NCBI RefSeq assembly: GCF_014650115.1
Contig: NZ_BMUI01000014.1
Location: 124,001-188,000, forward strand
Origin: Streptomyces olivaceoviridis
GTDB lineage: Bacteria > Actinomycetota > Actinomycetes > Streptomycetales > Streptomycetaceae
Reading direction: 5' to 3'
Length of the DNA: 64,000 bases
Positions 15,643-24,005 of the stretch are shown one piece after another. Position numbers and translations under genes: made by a program. The notes under the pieces were generated by a model. That model searched no databases and had not been told where the DNA came from. It saw nothing but the letters and a program-made list of their open reading frames with translations. Numbering within the stretch: the first letter of the stretch is position 1; the number at the start of each line of letters is the position of its first letter.

Positions 15643-16610
15643 AGCCGGCGATCGAAGTCGCCGGAATCGGCCGCTCGTTCGGCCGTGGCGGCACCGAGGT
15701 CACGGTCCTGCGCGATGTGACCTTCACCGTGGCGCCGGGCGAGATCGTGGCCTTGCTGGGTGGCAACGGCGCGGGCAAGACCACCCTGCTGCGGATCCTG
15801 TCCACGGTGCTGACGCCCGACCGGGGAACGGCCCGGATCCAGGGATTCGAAGTCGTTTCCCAGGCCCGCCAGGCCCGCGGAGCACTGGGGGTGTCCTTCG
15901 GCGGAGACCGCGGCCTGTACGGAAGGCTGAACGCACGGGACAACCTGCGCTACTTCGGGACGCTGCGCGAACTGGGCGGACGCGGGCTGACCGCGCGCAT
16001 CGCGGAGGTGCTGGAGCAGGTGCACCTGACGGAGGTGGCCGACCGGCGCGTCGAGACCTACTCCAAAGGCATGCGCCAGCGGCTGCACCTGGCGATCGGC
16101 CTGCTGGGCCGTCCCTCGGTGCTGATGCTCGACGAACCGACCGTCGGCCTCGACCCGTACGAGGCGCAGAGCCTGCGCGACACCGTGCTGGCACTGCGCG
16201 GCGAGGGGGTCGCGGTCCTGCTCACCAGCCACTACCTGCTCGACGTCGAACGTCTCGCCCAGCGGGTCGTTCTGTTGCGGGAGGGGACGGTCCAGCACGA
16301 GAGCGAACTCGGCGAGTTCATCTCGCTGGCCGATCACGTCGCCACCATCCTCGTCCGCGGGGAGGGACCGCTGCCCGACCTGTCCGCGTCCCCACTCGTC
16401 GACATCAGGGTGCGCCACGAGGTGGACAACTGGGAGGCCGCCCTGCGTCTGCGGGAGTGGGACGCGGATGTGTTCACCGAGATCGGCCGGTTGTTCGGTG
16501 GTCTCACGGTGCGAGAGGTGCGCGTCGAAGACATGCGCTTGGAGGAGGCGTTCGCCCGTCTGGCCGGCGGGTCCGCCGCCGAAGCCCCGGTGATCGGACG
16601 ATCCGCGTGA
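15639..16610 (+). CDS. ABC transporter ATP-binding protein
   Basis: This 323-aa ATPase has Walker A GGNGAGKTT, the signature YSKGMRQRLHL, Walker B VLMLDEP and a switch His in LLTSHYLLD. A C-terminal extension of about 80 aa follows, as in drug-exporter ATPases of the DrrA/CcmA group. With the two membrane genes that follow it forms an exporter for the product and probably a resistance determinant. GTG 15639 overlaps the preceding stop. Confidence 0.93.
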   Translation: MKPAIEVAGIGRSFGRGGTEVTVLRDVTFTVAPGEIVALLGGNGAGKTTLLRILSTVLTPDRGTARIQGFEVVSQARQARGALGVSFGGDRGLYGRLNARDNLRYFGTLRELGGRGLTARIAEVLEQVHLTEVADRRVETYSKGMRQRLHLAIGLLGRPSVLMLDEPTVGLDPYEAQSLRDTVLALRGEGVAVLLTSHYLLDVERLAQRVVLLREGTVQHESELGEFISLADHVATILVRGEGPLPDLSASPLVDIRVRHEVDNWEAALRLREWDADVFTEIGRLFGGLTVREVRVEDMRLEEAFARLAGGSAAEAPVIGRSA

Positions 16611-17383
16611 CGCGCGGCACAGGGACAGTGGCGGCGCTCGCGAGTACGGCTCGCCACCAGTTCCTGATCTACGCGACAGCGTGGAAGTTCACCGTGGTCT
16701 TCGGCGTCGTGCAACCGGCGGTGCTGCTGCTGGTGAACCTGAACTCGACCAGCGATCCGGTGTCGGCCGCGCGGGTGGTGTCCGGCATCGTGCTGATGGC
16801 GCTGTGGACCAATACGGTCTGGAGAGGTGCCATCATCCTGCAACTGGAGCGGGTCGAGGGCGTACTGGCGCCGGGGCTCTTCGGGCTCCGGTCCGCGCTG
16901 GTCGTACTGATCGGCAAGTCGCTCGGGTCGAGCCTGCTGTCGGCGGCCTCGGTGTTGGCCACGGTCGGCGCGACACTCGCCGTCCTGCGCCAGCCGGTCT
17001 ACCTCGGCCCGCCGGTATGGGTGGTGGCCGGCCTGGTGGTCGTCCTGCTCTCCGGCACCGCGGTGGGCGTGCTGCTGTCCTGCGTCTTCCTGGTGAGCCG
17101 GCACGGTTCGCAGATCTCCGGCGCGTTGATGTACCCGGTGTACCTCCTCAGTGGTCTGTTGATCCCGCTCAGCCTGTTTCCACGGCCGGTCCGCCTCCTC
17201 TCCTGGCTGATCAGTTTCCGCTGGGCCATGGAGTTCTTCGTCTCCTGCGCCCAAGGGGACCCGGACCTGCGCTACTTCGGCCTGACGCTCCTGCTCAGCG
17301 CCGCTTACGCCCTCGCGGGGTACCGGGTCTTCGGCTACGTGTCCCGGCGGGCCCGGGTCTACGGCACATTGGATCTGGAGTAG
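16607..17383 (+). CDS. ABC-2 type transporter permease 1
   Basis: This 258-aa membrane protein has about six hydrophobic segments, among them WKFTVVFGVVQPAVLLLVNL, VLIGKSLGSSLLSAASVLATV and VWVVAGLVVVLLSGTAVGVL. It contains the ABC-2 type motif ISGALMYPVYLLSGLLIPLSLFP. GTG 16607 overlaps the ATPase stop (GTGA), so the proteins are translationally coupled. It forms the export channel with the next gene. Confidence 0.88.
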   Translation: MTRGTGTVAALASTARHQFLIYATAWKFTVVFGVVQPAVLLLVNLNSTSDPVSAARVVSGIVLMALWTNTVWRGAIILQLERVEGVLAPGLFGLRSALVVLIGKSLGSSLLSAASVLATVGATLAVLRQPVYLGPPVWVVAGLVVVLLSGTAVGVLLSCVFLVSRHGSQISGALMYPVYLLSGLLIPLSLFPRPVRLLSWLISFRWAMEFFVSCAQGDPDLRYFGLTLLLSAAYALAGYRVFGYVSRRARVYGTLDLE

Positions 17384-17385
17384 CT

Positions 17386-18147
17386 GTGGTGAATTACGTG
17401 ACGGTGGCCCGACTCTCCTACGCCGAGCACCTCGTGGCCTATCCCTGGCGGCTCTCCCTCGTCACGACGTGGCCGCGCGCCGTGCTCCAGTGCCTGTTCT
17501 GGGTGCTCATCGGCCAGGTGAGGGGAAACGGCGCGGCGTACGCGTTTCCCGGAGCGGTTGCGTTGAGCATCACTCTGTCCACGATCATCGGGCTGTCCGA
17601 CGTGTCCACGCTCGACCAGCGCTGGGGCACGACCTCCCGGGTACGGATGGCCAATGTGTCGATCACGTGCTTGAACGCCGCCCGGAGTGTCCCGTGGGTC
17701 GTGGACGCGGTAGTGGTCTACTTGCTGTGCGTGGTGATCGTCGGCCCGTTGACGGGTCTGGGCGCGTCGACGGTGTGGCTTCTGCGGGCCTTCCCGATCT
17801 TCCTGCTGATGATTCTCTCCAGCGCCGCGGCAGGCCTGGCCGTGGCCTCGCTGTCCGCCCGACTGGATACCAACGTGCTGCTCGGCAACGCGCTGAGCTG
17901 GCTGATGCTGGCGGCCGGCAGTTTCGTCACCGCGGTGGTGCAGCTGCCGGTCCTGGACACCATCGGCGCGGTGCTGCCGATGACGCACGGCGTCGCCGCC
18001 GTTCGCGCGCTCGCTGCCGGCACCCCGTACTTCCCGGATGTCGTCCGCGAGGCGGTGGTCGGCGTGGGCTGGGCCGTCTTGGCCGCGGTGGCCTTCAGGG
18101 TGCAGGCGATGCGGGCGCGGCGTACCGGCAACGACTTCGCGGTCTGA
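17386..18147 (+). CDS. ABC-2 type transporter permease 2
   Basis: This membrane protein of about 253 aa has several transmembrane helices, such as LSWLMLAAGSFVTAVVQL and AVLPMTHGVAAVRALAAG. It is likely the second half of the heterodimeric exporter with the permease two bases upstream. Two adjacent GTG codons (17386, 17389) follow GGAG at 5 or 8 bases and the true one cannot be chosen. It is related to, but diverged from, the first permease. Confidence 0.85.
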   Translation: MVNYVTVARLSYAEHLVAYPWRLSLVTTWPRAVLQCLFWVLIGQVRGNGAAYAFPGAVALSITLSTIIGLSDVSTLDQRWGTTSRVRMANVSITCLNAARSVPWVVDAVVVYLLCVVIVGPLTGLGASTVWLLRAFPIFLLMILSSAAAGLAVASLSARLDTNVLLGNALSWLMLAAGSFVTAVVQLPVLDTIGAVLPMTHGVAAVRALAAGTPYFPDVVREAVVGVGWAVLAAVAFRVQAMRARRTGNDFAV

Positions 18148-18225
18148 CCCGCGGAACGCACCACCTGGCCGTCGACGCCGGCCGGTGCACCGAGAACGAC
18201 AACTGCGGAAGGGAACCTGACTGCG

Positions 18226-19821
18226 ATGGACCTCCGACCAACCGACACTTCCGTGACCCACGAGACGATCAGAGCCGCGGTTCGCGCGGCGTTGATCGAG
18301 TCGACGCACCAGGTCGACCTGGCACGGATCGACGACCGGACCGACTTCTTCGCGATCGGCCTCGACTCCATGGCGGTCGCCTCGATGGTGGCCCGGCTAC
18401 AAGAGCGACTGGGCTTCGACATCCCGCTGGCCGCGGTCTTCGAACACTCGAACGTAGGTGATCTGGTCGTCTTCCTGGACGATCTGAAGCGTGTCGAGGC
18501 GCCCCCGCCGCCTCGCCCCGCGGCGCTGGGCGAGTACTTCCTGGCGCCGATGATGACCAACCACCTGGCCCGCCGCATGGGCCCGGACTGGGAGCGGACG
18601 CCCGTCCCGACATGGGCTGCCGTGGAGCTGACGGCAGGGACGATGGACGCCGACGTACTCCGTTCAGCCCTGGACACGCTGGTCCAGCGGCATGAGGCGC
18701 TGCGCGTGTCGCTGCACCGGAGCGGGGACGTGATACTCGCTCGGCTCGACCCGGCGGCCTCCATTCCGCTGGAGGTGGTGGACGCCCCTGACGCCGATGA
18801 CCGAGAGCTCGACCGCATGGTGTTGCGCCTCAGGGAGCGACTCTTCGACCGCACCAAGGCCCCCCTCGCGGCGGTCACCCTGATCCGACGTGCGGATGTC
18901 GACCTGCTCTGCATGGTCATCGACCACAGCATGAGCGACCTGTTGTCCTTGCGTATGCTCCTGTTGGAGATCGGCCGGCTCTGTGCGGGCCTGCCCCTGG
19001 CGGACCCCGCCGGCCTGACCCTCTCCCAATGGTGCTCGATAGAACGTCAGGTCCTGGCCGATGACGGTAAGAGCGCCGCCGAGTTCTGGTCCGAGATGCT
19101 CGAACCGCATTGGCCGGCGACGGAAACGGCCGCAGGGCTGGGCGCCGCGCCGGACCGGTGGACCCACCGCGGGTTCGAGGTCGGCGCGGAGTCCCGCCGT
19201 CGGCTGCTGGAGCGAGCGGCGGCCGAGGGAGTGACCCCGTTCGCGCTGTTCGCCGGTCACCTGCTGCACGCGGTTCGAACGGTCATGGGCGTCAGCCAGG
19301 TGCCGCTCATCGTGCAGTCGCTCAACCGGGACCTGCTCGGCACCTCGGAGCTGGTCGCTTCACCGGTGCGTGAACTGTGGCTGTCCGTGGACGTCGCGGA
19401 GCGCGAGACGCCCGAGCAGGCGGCTGCGAGCTTCCAAGAGCGCTTGCTCAGCGGACTGGGCTGGCAGATGACCCCGCCCTCGCTGGTGCTGGGCGGTCGC
19501 AGCGCGTGGTTCGACGCCGGTTGGACGCCGTGGATCTACTTCAGCGTGAACCTGTACCAGATGGAGTTGGACTTCCCCTCCGGCAAGGCGCGGTTGCGGT
19601 CGATCCCCATGGCCAAGGAGTCCAGCGCCCCACTCGACCTGCGCATCCTCGACCGCGGGGACCGCCTCGTGTTCGAACTCACCACGTGGCCGACCTTCCT
19701 GACCGAGGAGCAGACCGATGAACTGGCGCGCGTGCTCGCCCGGAGTGCCGCGTTCGGTCCGCCGCCGGAAATAGAGGAAGCGGTGGCGGGGGAAGTGGGC
19801 AAAGTGGGGGTTCAGCTGTGA
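18226..19821 (+). CDS. Carrier-condensation didomain protein (NRPS-type, variant HHxxxD)
   Basis: This is a 531-aa protein. Residues about 10-90 are a carrier domain with the phosphopantetheine serine in FFAIGLDSMAVASM. Residues about 105-510 are a condensation-type domain. The active-site motif reads DHSMSD near residue 232. The second His and the Asp of HHxxxD remain, but the first His is Asp, a pattern also seen in free-standing condensation and acyltransferase-like enzymes. It could transfer a carrier-bound acyl or aminoacyl group to an amine such as the amino-heptose. It is the only amide-forming NRPS domain in this cluster. The 3' end overlaps the isomerase gene by GTGA. Confidence 0.85.
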   Translation: MDLRPTDTSVTHETIRAAVRAALIESTHQVDLARIDDRTDFFAIGLDSMAVASMVARLQERLGFDIPLAAVFEHSNVGDLVVFLDDLKRVEAPPPPRPAALGEYFLAPMMTNHLARRMGPDWERTPVPTWAAVELTAGTMDADVLRSALDTLVQRHEALRVSLHRSGDVILARLDPAASIPLEVVDAPDADDRELDRMVLRLRERLFDRTKAPLAAVTLIRRADVDLLCMVIDHSMSDLLSLRMLLLEIGRLCAGLPLADPAGLTLSQWCSIERQVLADDGKSAAEFWSEMLEPHWPATETAAGLGAAPDRWTHRGFEVGAESRRRLLERAAAEGVTPFALFAGHLLHAVRTVMGVSQVPLIVQSLNRDLLGTSELVASPVRELWLSVDVAERETPEQAAASFQERLLSGLGWQMTPPSLVLGGRSAWFDAGWTPWIYFSVNLYQMELDFPSGKARLRSIPMAKESSAPLDLRILDRGDRLVFELTTWPTFLTEEQTDELARVLARSAAFGPPPEIEEAVAGEVGKVGVQL

Positions 19822-20720
19822 CCGACGCCATGACGTTCGATCCGCAGATCGCGATCAGCGGGACCGAGTTCCGGGACGAACCGCTCGACACGCTGTTGCG
19901 CACCGCCGACGAGGTCGGGGTAACGGCGATCGAGCTCTGGAGCCCGGAAAACCTCCGGACCGAAAGCGGTGGCGACGCGGAGGCCCGCCTGGCGGCTTGG
20001 TCCGGACGGGTCGTCGCGGTCTCGGTCGGTGTGGAGAACGCGGAGACCGAGGACGTCCCGGGCAACCGGGCACGGCTGATCGACGCGCTGGAGCTGGCCG
20101 ACCGGGTCGGCGCGCCTGTCGTCAACACGTACTTCGGCGCACCGGGTTACCGTGACGACCGGCGCACAGCGGAGGTCCTCGCCCGCAACCTGGAACCCGT
20201 GCTGCGGCGGGCGGAATCCCTCGGGGTGACCCTGGTGCTGGAGAACGAGTTCGACGCGTTCGGGCGCGACCGCTACCGGGGCGACCTCACCCGGCGCCCG
20301 GACGCCCTGCGCGCCGCGGTGCGCCAGATCGGCAGCCCGCGACTGCGGCTCAACTTCGACGCGGCGAACTTCTACTGCGCGGGCGTCGAGCCCTTTCCGT
20401 ACGCGTTCGACGTTCTGGCCGAGGACGTGGAGTACCTGCACGTCAAGGACATCCGGTACGCCGACACCACCCGGCCCGAGCCGGACGGACCGTGGGTCCG
20501 CTACCACGACTACGACCGGGCCTACGAGACCACCGCGCTGGGCACCGGGGCGGTCAACTGGCCCGGCCTGCTCGCCGGCCTGGCCGCCAACGGCTACTCC
20601 GGTCCGCTGACCCTTGAACCGCATGCCCGGCGGGAGCACCGCACGGCCGCCTTCGCCCAGGCCGCGGACTGGCTCCGCACCCAGATCTCACACCTACGTC
20701 AGCAGAATTCCGCCCGCTGA
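19818..20720 (+). CDS. TIM-barrel sugar-phosphate isomerase/epimerase (AP-endonuclease-2 family)
   Basis: This 300-aa protein has the xylose-isomerase-like fold. Metal-ligand and substrate residues appear in VTLVLENEFDAFG, LNFDAANFYCAGV, YLHVKDIRY and GPLTLEPH, the expected E, D, H and E positions. Such enzymes isomerise or epimerise keto/aldo sugars or inositols. Here it may set the stereochemistry of the heptose. GTG 19818 overlaps the preceding stop, so it belongs to the long plus-strand operon starting at 9750 and seems to end it. The exact substrate is not deducible. Confidence 0.8.
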   Translation: MTDAMTFDPQIAISGTEFRDEPLDTLLRTADEVGVTAIELWSPENLRTESGGDAEARLAAWSGRVVAVSVGVENAETEDVPGNRARLIDALELADRVGAPVVNTYFGAPGYRDDRRTAEVLARNLEPVLRRAESLGVTLVLENEFDAFGRDRYRGDLTRRPDALRAAVRQIGSPRLRLNFDAANFYCAGVEPFPYAFDVLAEDVEYLHVKDIRYADTTRPEPDGPWVRYHDYDRAYETTALGTGAVNWPGLLAGLAANGYSGPLTLEPHARREHRTAAFAQAADWLRTQISHLRQQNSAR

Positions 20721-21039
20721 CTCGGCGATTTCTACGGCCCGGAAACGCGGGCTCCGGCACCGCCGCCGACCACATCCGGATCGAGAACCGAGAAGTCCTG
20801 GACAATTCCCTTTTGCTGCTGCGCGACGGGACTGTGGAGAAGTGTGGTTGCCGCAGGTCAGCGGGTGCTCGCACACGCCGAAATCAGCTGCGGAGAACAG
20901 AGAGCCGGCGGGGAGACGATACCTTTCAAAGTCAAGCCGGGGATTGCATATAAGCGCCAATCTGAGGCCATTTTCCCGCGTAGATATCGTGTTATGGTTG
21001 GCTCGCCAAATCTTGCGGAATCGGATGGAGGCGTTGCGA
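20721..21039. promoter_or_regulatory. Internal intergenic region with a likely promoter for the HldD-mutase operon
   Basis: This 319-bp gap is AT-richer near its right end (TTGCATATAAGC and GATATCGTGTTATGG around 20944-20999), which suggests a new promoter for the genes from 21040 on. GGAGG at 21028-21032 is the ribosome binding site that selects ATG 21040 over the in-frame ATG 21025. No coding frame with normal codon bias covers the gap. Confidence 0.4.
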
Positions 21040-21984
21040 ATGCCTGACGAGATTCTGATCACTGGAACGTCAGGATTTATCGGCCGGCACTGCGCGATCG
21101 CCTTTGCCCAGGCGGGATGGCAGGTGACCGCGCTGGACATCAGACCGGCGCCGGAAGAGGTGGCGCTGTGCGCCCGGGTGCTGCGCACCGACCTGGCTGA
21201 CCGGCGAGTACTGGAGGAGATCCGCTCCGGCCGGTTCGCCGCGGTCGTCAACCAGGCCGGCATCAGCAGCACCGTCGAACAGGACCGGGACCTGCTGCGA
21301 CGGGTCAACGTCGACGCTCCCGTCGCGCTGGCCGCGGCCTGCGCGTCATCCGGCGCGCGGTTCGTCTACGCCTCCTCGCACAGCGTCTACGGCACCTTCC
21401 CCCCAGGGACACTGATCGCCGAGGACGCCGGCGCCGACCGGTGTTCCGGTCCGCTCAACCCCTACGCCGAGTCCAAGCTCCGGCTCGACCAGGAGATGGC
21501 ACAGGCGCCGGAGCACCTGAACTGGGTCGGGCTGCGGTACACGAACGTCTTCGGCAGCGGCGAGGAGCAGAAGGGCGCGATGGCCTCCATCCTCTCCCAA
21601 CTGCTGCGCCAGGCCGCCGCCGACGTGCCCATCAGGCTGTTCGCCGACTCCCTCACCGCCAGTCGCGACTACGTTCCGGTCGAGGTGGTGGCGCGTACCT
21701 GCCTCGCGTTGATCGACACCCCGGTCCCCTCCGGGGTGTACAACCTCGGATCCGGCGCACCGGTCAGCTTCGCGACCCTGCTGGAATGGTCCGCCTCGTT
21801 CGTCCGGGCACCGCTCGCTGTCCAGCTGGTGGCCAATCCGCTGTCCGACCGGTACCAGTACTGGACCGGGGCCGACCTGACGAAACTGCGGTCGGTACTG
21901 CCCACACTGGAGCGCCTCGACCAGAACCGGATACGCCGGGATGCCAGGGAGCTGTTCGACGAGTTCCGGGCCGGCAAGCCGTGA
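21040..21984 (+). CDS. HldD-like NDP-heptose epimerase (extended SDR)
   Basis: This 314-aa extended short-chain dehydrogenase has the NAD-binding TGTSGFIG at residues 8-15, the catalytic Tyr and Lys in NPYAESK near 142, and SSHSVYG as the Ser strand. The HldD hallmark follows: RYTNVFGSGEEQKGAMAS, then a SRDYVPVEVVA segment. In lipopolysaccharide synthesis HldD inverts C6 of ADP-D-glycero-manno-heptose to the L-glycero form. Together with the GmhA-HldE fusion and a phosphatase this completes an ADP-L-heptose route equivalent to SepB/SepL/SepC of septacidin. A related NDP-sugar 4-epimerase role is the main alternative. Confidence 0.85.
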   Translation: MPDEILITGTSGFIGRHCAIAFAQAGWQVTALDIRPAPEEVALCARVLRTDLADRRVLEEIRSGRFAAVVNQAGISSTVEQDRDLLRRVNVDAPVALAAACASSGARFVYASSHSVYGTFPPGTLIAEDAGADRCSGPLNPYAESKLRLDQEMAQAPEHLNWVGLRYTNVFGSGEEQKGAMASILSQLLRQAAADVPIRLFADSLTASRDYVPVEVVARTCLALIDTPVPSGVYNLGSGAPVSFATLLEWSASFVRAPLAVQLVANPLSDRYQYWTGADLTKLRSVLPTLERLDQNRIRRDARELFDEFRAGKP

Positions 21985-22193
21985 CCGTGCCGCGGAGACC
22001 GCCGAGTTGACGTCGCGGCAGTACTGGCAACGGCCGCGGTGCCATGGAACCGCGCGAGGTGTGCGCCGAGCACGGCGCGGCACCGACGTATGAGGCCCGG
22101 CTCTGTCGGCTCCCCGACGAGTCCGGCGGACTTCCCCGAGCCGGCCGACGAGCCCGCTCACCCTGTGCGACTACCCGATGGGCAGACGTCAAA

Positions 22194-22697
22194 ATGATCA
22201 CTGACAACAGCTACCCGCGACGGAATCCCACCGCACTGCTCAGTTCGGTGTCCTCCGACTCCCATACGTGGAACCTCGTCTACCTGGAACTGGTGCTCGC
22301 CGAGGCCGGCTACGACGTCCACAACCTCGGTCCCTGTGTGCCGGACGAGTTGCTGATCGAGAACGGCCGGCGGTACCGACCGGACCTGATCGTGATCAGC
22401 TCGGTGAACGGCCACGGTGCCAGTGACGGAACGCGCCTCATCCAGCGGATTCGCGCCGATGCCGCCCTCGCCGGGACCCCGGTGGTCATCGGCGGGAAGC
22501 TCGGAACCGACGGGACGGCCGGTGCGGTCGAGCGGGAACGGCTCCTCCTCTCCGCCGGCTTCGCCGCGGTCTTCGAAGACGCCACCGACCTCTCTCCGTT
22601 CCTGGCCTTCGCCGCCGGCGTTCACAGGGCCGTCAGCACGGCAACAGGAAGGATTCCCGATGAGCACACCGAACGATATGCCACCGTTCGGAGGTGA
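22194..22697 (+). CDS. B12-dependent glutamate (methylaspartate) mutase, small cobalamin-binding subunit
   Basis: This 167-aa protein has the B12-binding fold of MutS/GlmS. The DxHxxG motif is DSHTWN, keeping the axial His but with Asn for the last Gly. It is followed by VISSVNGHG (S-x-L position) and VVIGGKLG (the GG motif). With the large subunit it interconverts L-glutamate and (2S,3S)-3-methylaspartate by a radical mechanism. ATG 22194 is chosen because the conserved fold starts there; upstream in-frame residues are not family-like and the ribosome site is weak. The gene overlaps the large subunit by 38 bp. It supplies an unusual amino acid to this cluster. Confidence 0.88.
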   Translation: MITDNSYPRRNPTALLSSVSSDSHTWNLVYLELVLAEAGYDVHNLGPCVPDELLIENGRRYRPDLIVISSVNGHGASDGTRLIQRIRADAALAGTPVVIGGKLGTDGTAGAVERERLLLSAGFAAVFEDATDLSPFLAFAAGVHRAVSTATGRIPDEHTERYATVRR

Positions 22698-24003
22698 CTT
22701 CGGTGCGTTCGTCAGGCGTGCTCATGCCCAGGGGCGACTGGTCGTCCAGCCCCGGATGGGTTTCGGCGATCCCGCCCTCATGCGAGAGGGGCTGGCGGCG
22801 GTCGCCCGACTGCCTGCCGCGACGGCCGGGACGATCACCCTGGACAGTTACACCAGGGTCGGCGACTACCGGGCGATCGAGGCCGCACTGGCGAACGGCG
22901 AGCGGCTGAACGGCTATCCGATCGTCAGTCTCCATCCCGACGTGACCCTGGGCGTCACGCTGGGACTGGCCGGCCCGGATTTCCAGATCCAGGTCAGACA
23001 CGGCAGTCCCGACCCGCTCGACATCGTCCGAGCGATGTCACGAGTCGGCCTCTACGCGACGGAGGGCGGCCCCCTGTCCTACTGCCTTCCGTACGGCCGG
23101 CTTCCCGTGCGGCGTGCCGTCGACAACTGGCGCCGTTGCTGCGAGGAGCTCGCCGCACTGCGCCGGCCCGGTGCCGAGCCCCACCTGGAAACGTTCGGCG
23201 GATGCCTGCTGGGCCAGTTGTGCCCGCCGTCCCTGCTGGTCGCCGTCAGCGTGCTGGAAGCCCTGTTCTTCCGCCGGCACGGACTGCGCAGCGTGTCGTT
23301 GAGCTATGCGCAGCAGACCAACCACCAACAGGACCTCCAGGCGCTGGCGGCATTGCGGACACTCGCCAGGAGACACCTGTCCGACGTGGACTGGCACGTC
23401 GTGCTCTACACCTACATGGGACTCTTCCCGGCCACGCGGTCAGGGGCGATGCGGCTGGCCGAACAGTCCGTCCGACTGGCGGCGCAGGGCGGTGTCGAGC
23501 GGCTCATCGTGAAGACGGCCGCCGAGGCACACCGTATCCCCACCATCGCGGACAACACCCAGGCGCTGCGCGCCGCGGCCGACTGGTTCGACGAGGCGGG
23601 CCGGTTCGCCGACGGGCCGGGACCGATGGGCGGCGGCGACCACAGCGACGGTGACGACGGCGACGACGGCAGCGACAACGAGGTGCTGCACGAAGCATGT
23701 GCCCTGATCGAAGCGGTCCTTGAGCTGTCGGACGACGTCGGCCGCGCGCTCGTCGAGGCGATGCGGGGAGGACTGCTCGACGTGCCGTACTGCCTGCACC
23801 CGGACAACGCCGGGAACTCCCGGTCGTTCATCGACGCGCGGGGGAGGCTCGCCTGGTCGCGGGCCGGGGCCATGCCGGTTCGCCCCCAGCCCGACCACGA
23901 CTCGCCGATGTCCTCGGCCCAGCTCCTGGCCGCGCTCTCCTACGTCGCGGACCGTTCCGCCGCAGCGAGCCCGTACTCCACCGCCTCCCGCCGAGAAGGA
24001 TGA
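22660..24003 (+). CDS. Glutamate (methylaspartate) mutase, large catalytic subunit
   Basis: This 447-aa protein is of the MutE/GlmE family: RLVVQPRMGFG and a TIM-barrel core with TITLDSYTRVGDY, YPIVSLHP, FQIQVRHG, an ETFGGCLLGQLCPPS region and LSYAQQTNHQQDL. AGGAAGG sits seven bases before ATG 22660. An acidic low-complexity insertion (GGGDHSDGDDGDDGSDN, about residues 325-341) is not typical of the family and may be a loop expansion. It works as a heterotetramer with the preceding protein. The downstream adenylation enzyme could activate the resulting 3-methylaspartate. Confidence 0.9.
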   Translation: MSTPNDMPPFGGDFGAFVRRAHAQGRLVVQPRMGFGDPALMREGLAAVARLPAATAGTITLDSYTRVGDYRAIEAALANGERLNGYPIVSLHPDVTLGVTLGLAGPDFQIQVRHGSPDPLDIVRAMSRVGLYATEGGPLSYCLPYGRLPVRRAVDNWRRCCEELAALRRPGAEPHLETFGGCLLGQLCPPSLLVAVSVLEALFFRRHGLRSVSLSYAQQTNHQQDLQALAALRTLARRHLSDVDWHVVLYTYMGLFPATRSGAMRLAEQSVRLAAQGGVERLIVKTAAEAHRIPTIADNTQALRAAADWFDEAGRFADGPGPMGGGDHSDGDDGDDGSDNEVLHEACALIEAVLELSDDVGRALVEAMRGGLLDVPYCLHPDNAGNSRSFIDARGRLAWSRAGAMPVRPQPDHDSPMSSAQLLAALSYVADRSAAASPYSTASRREG

Positions 24004-24005
24004 CC

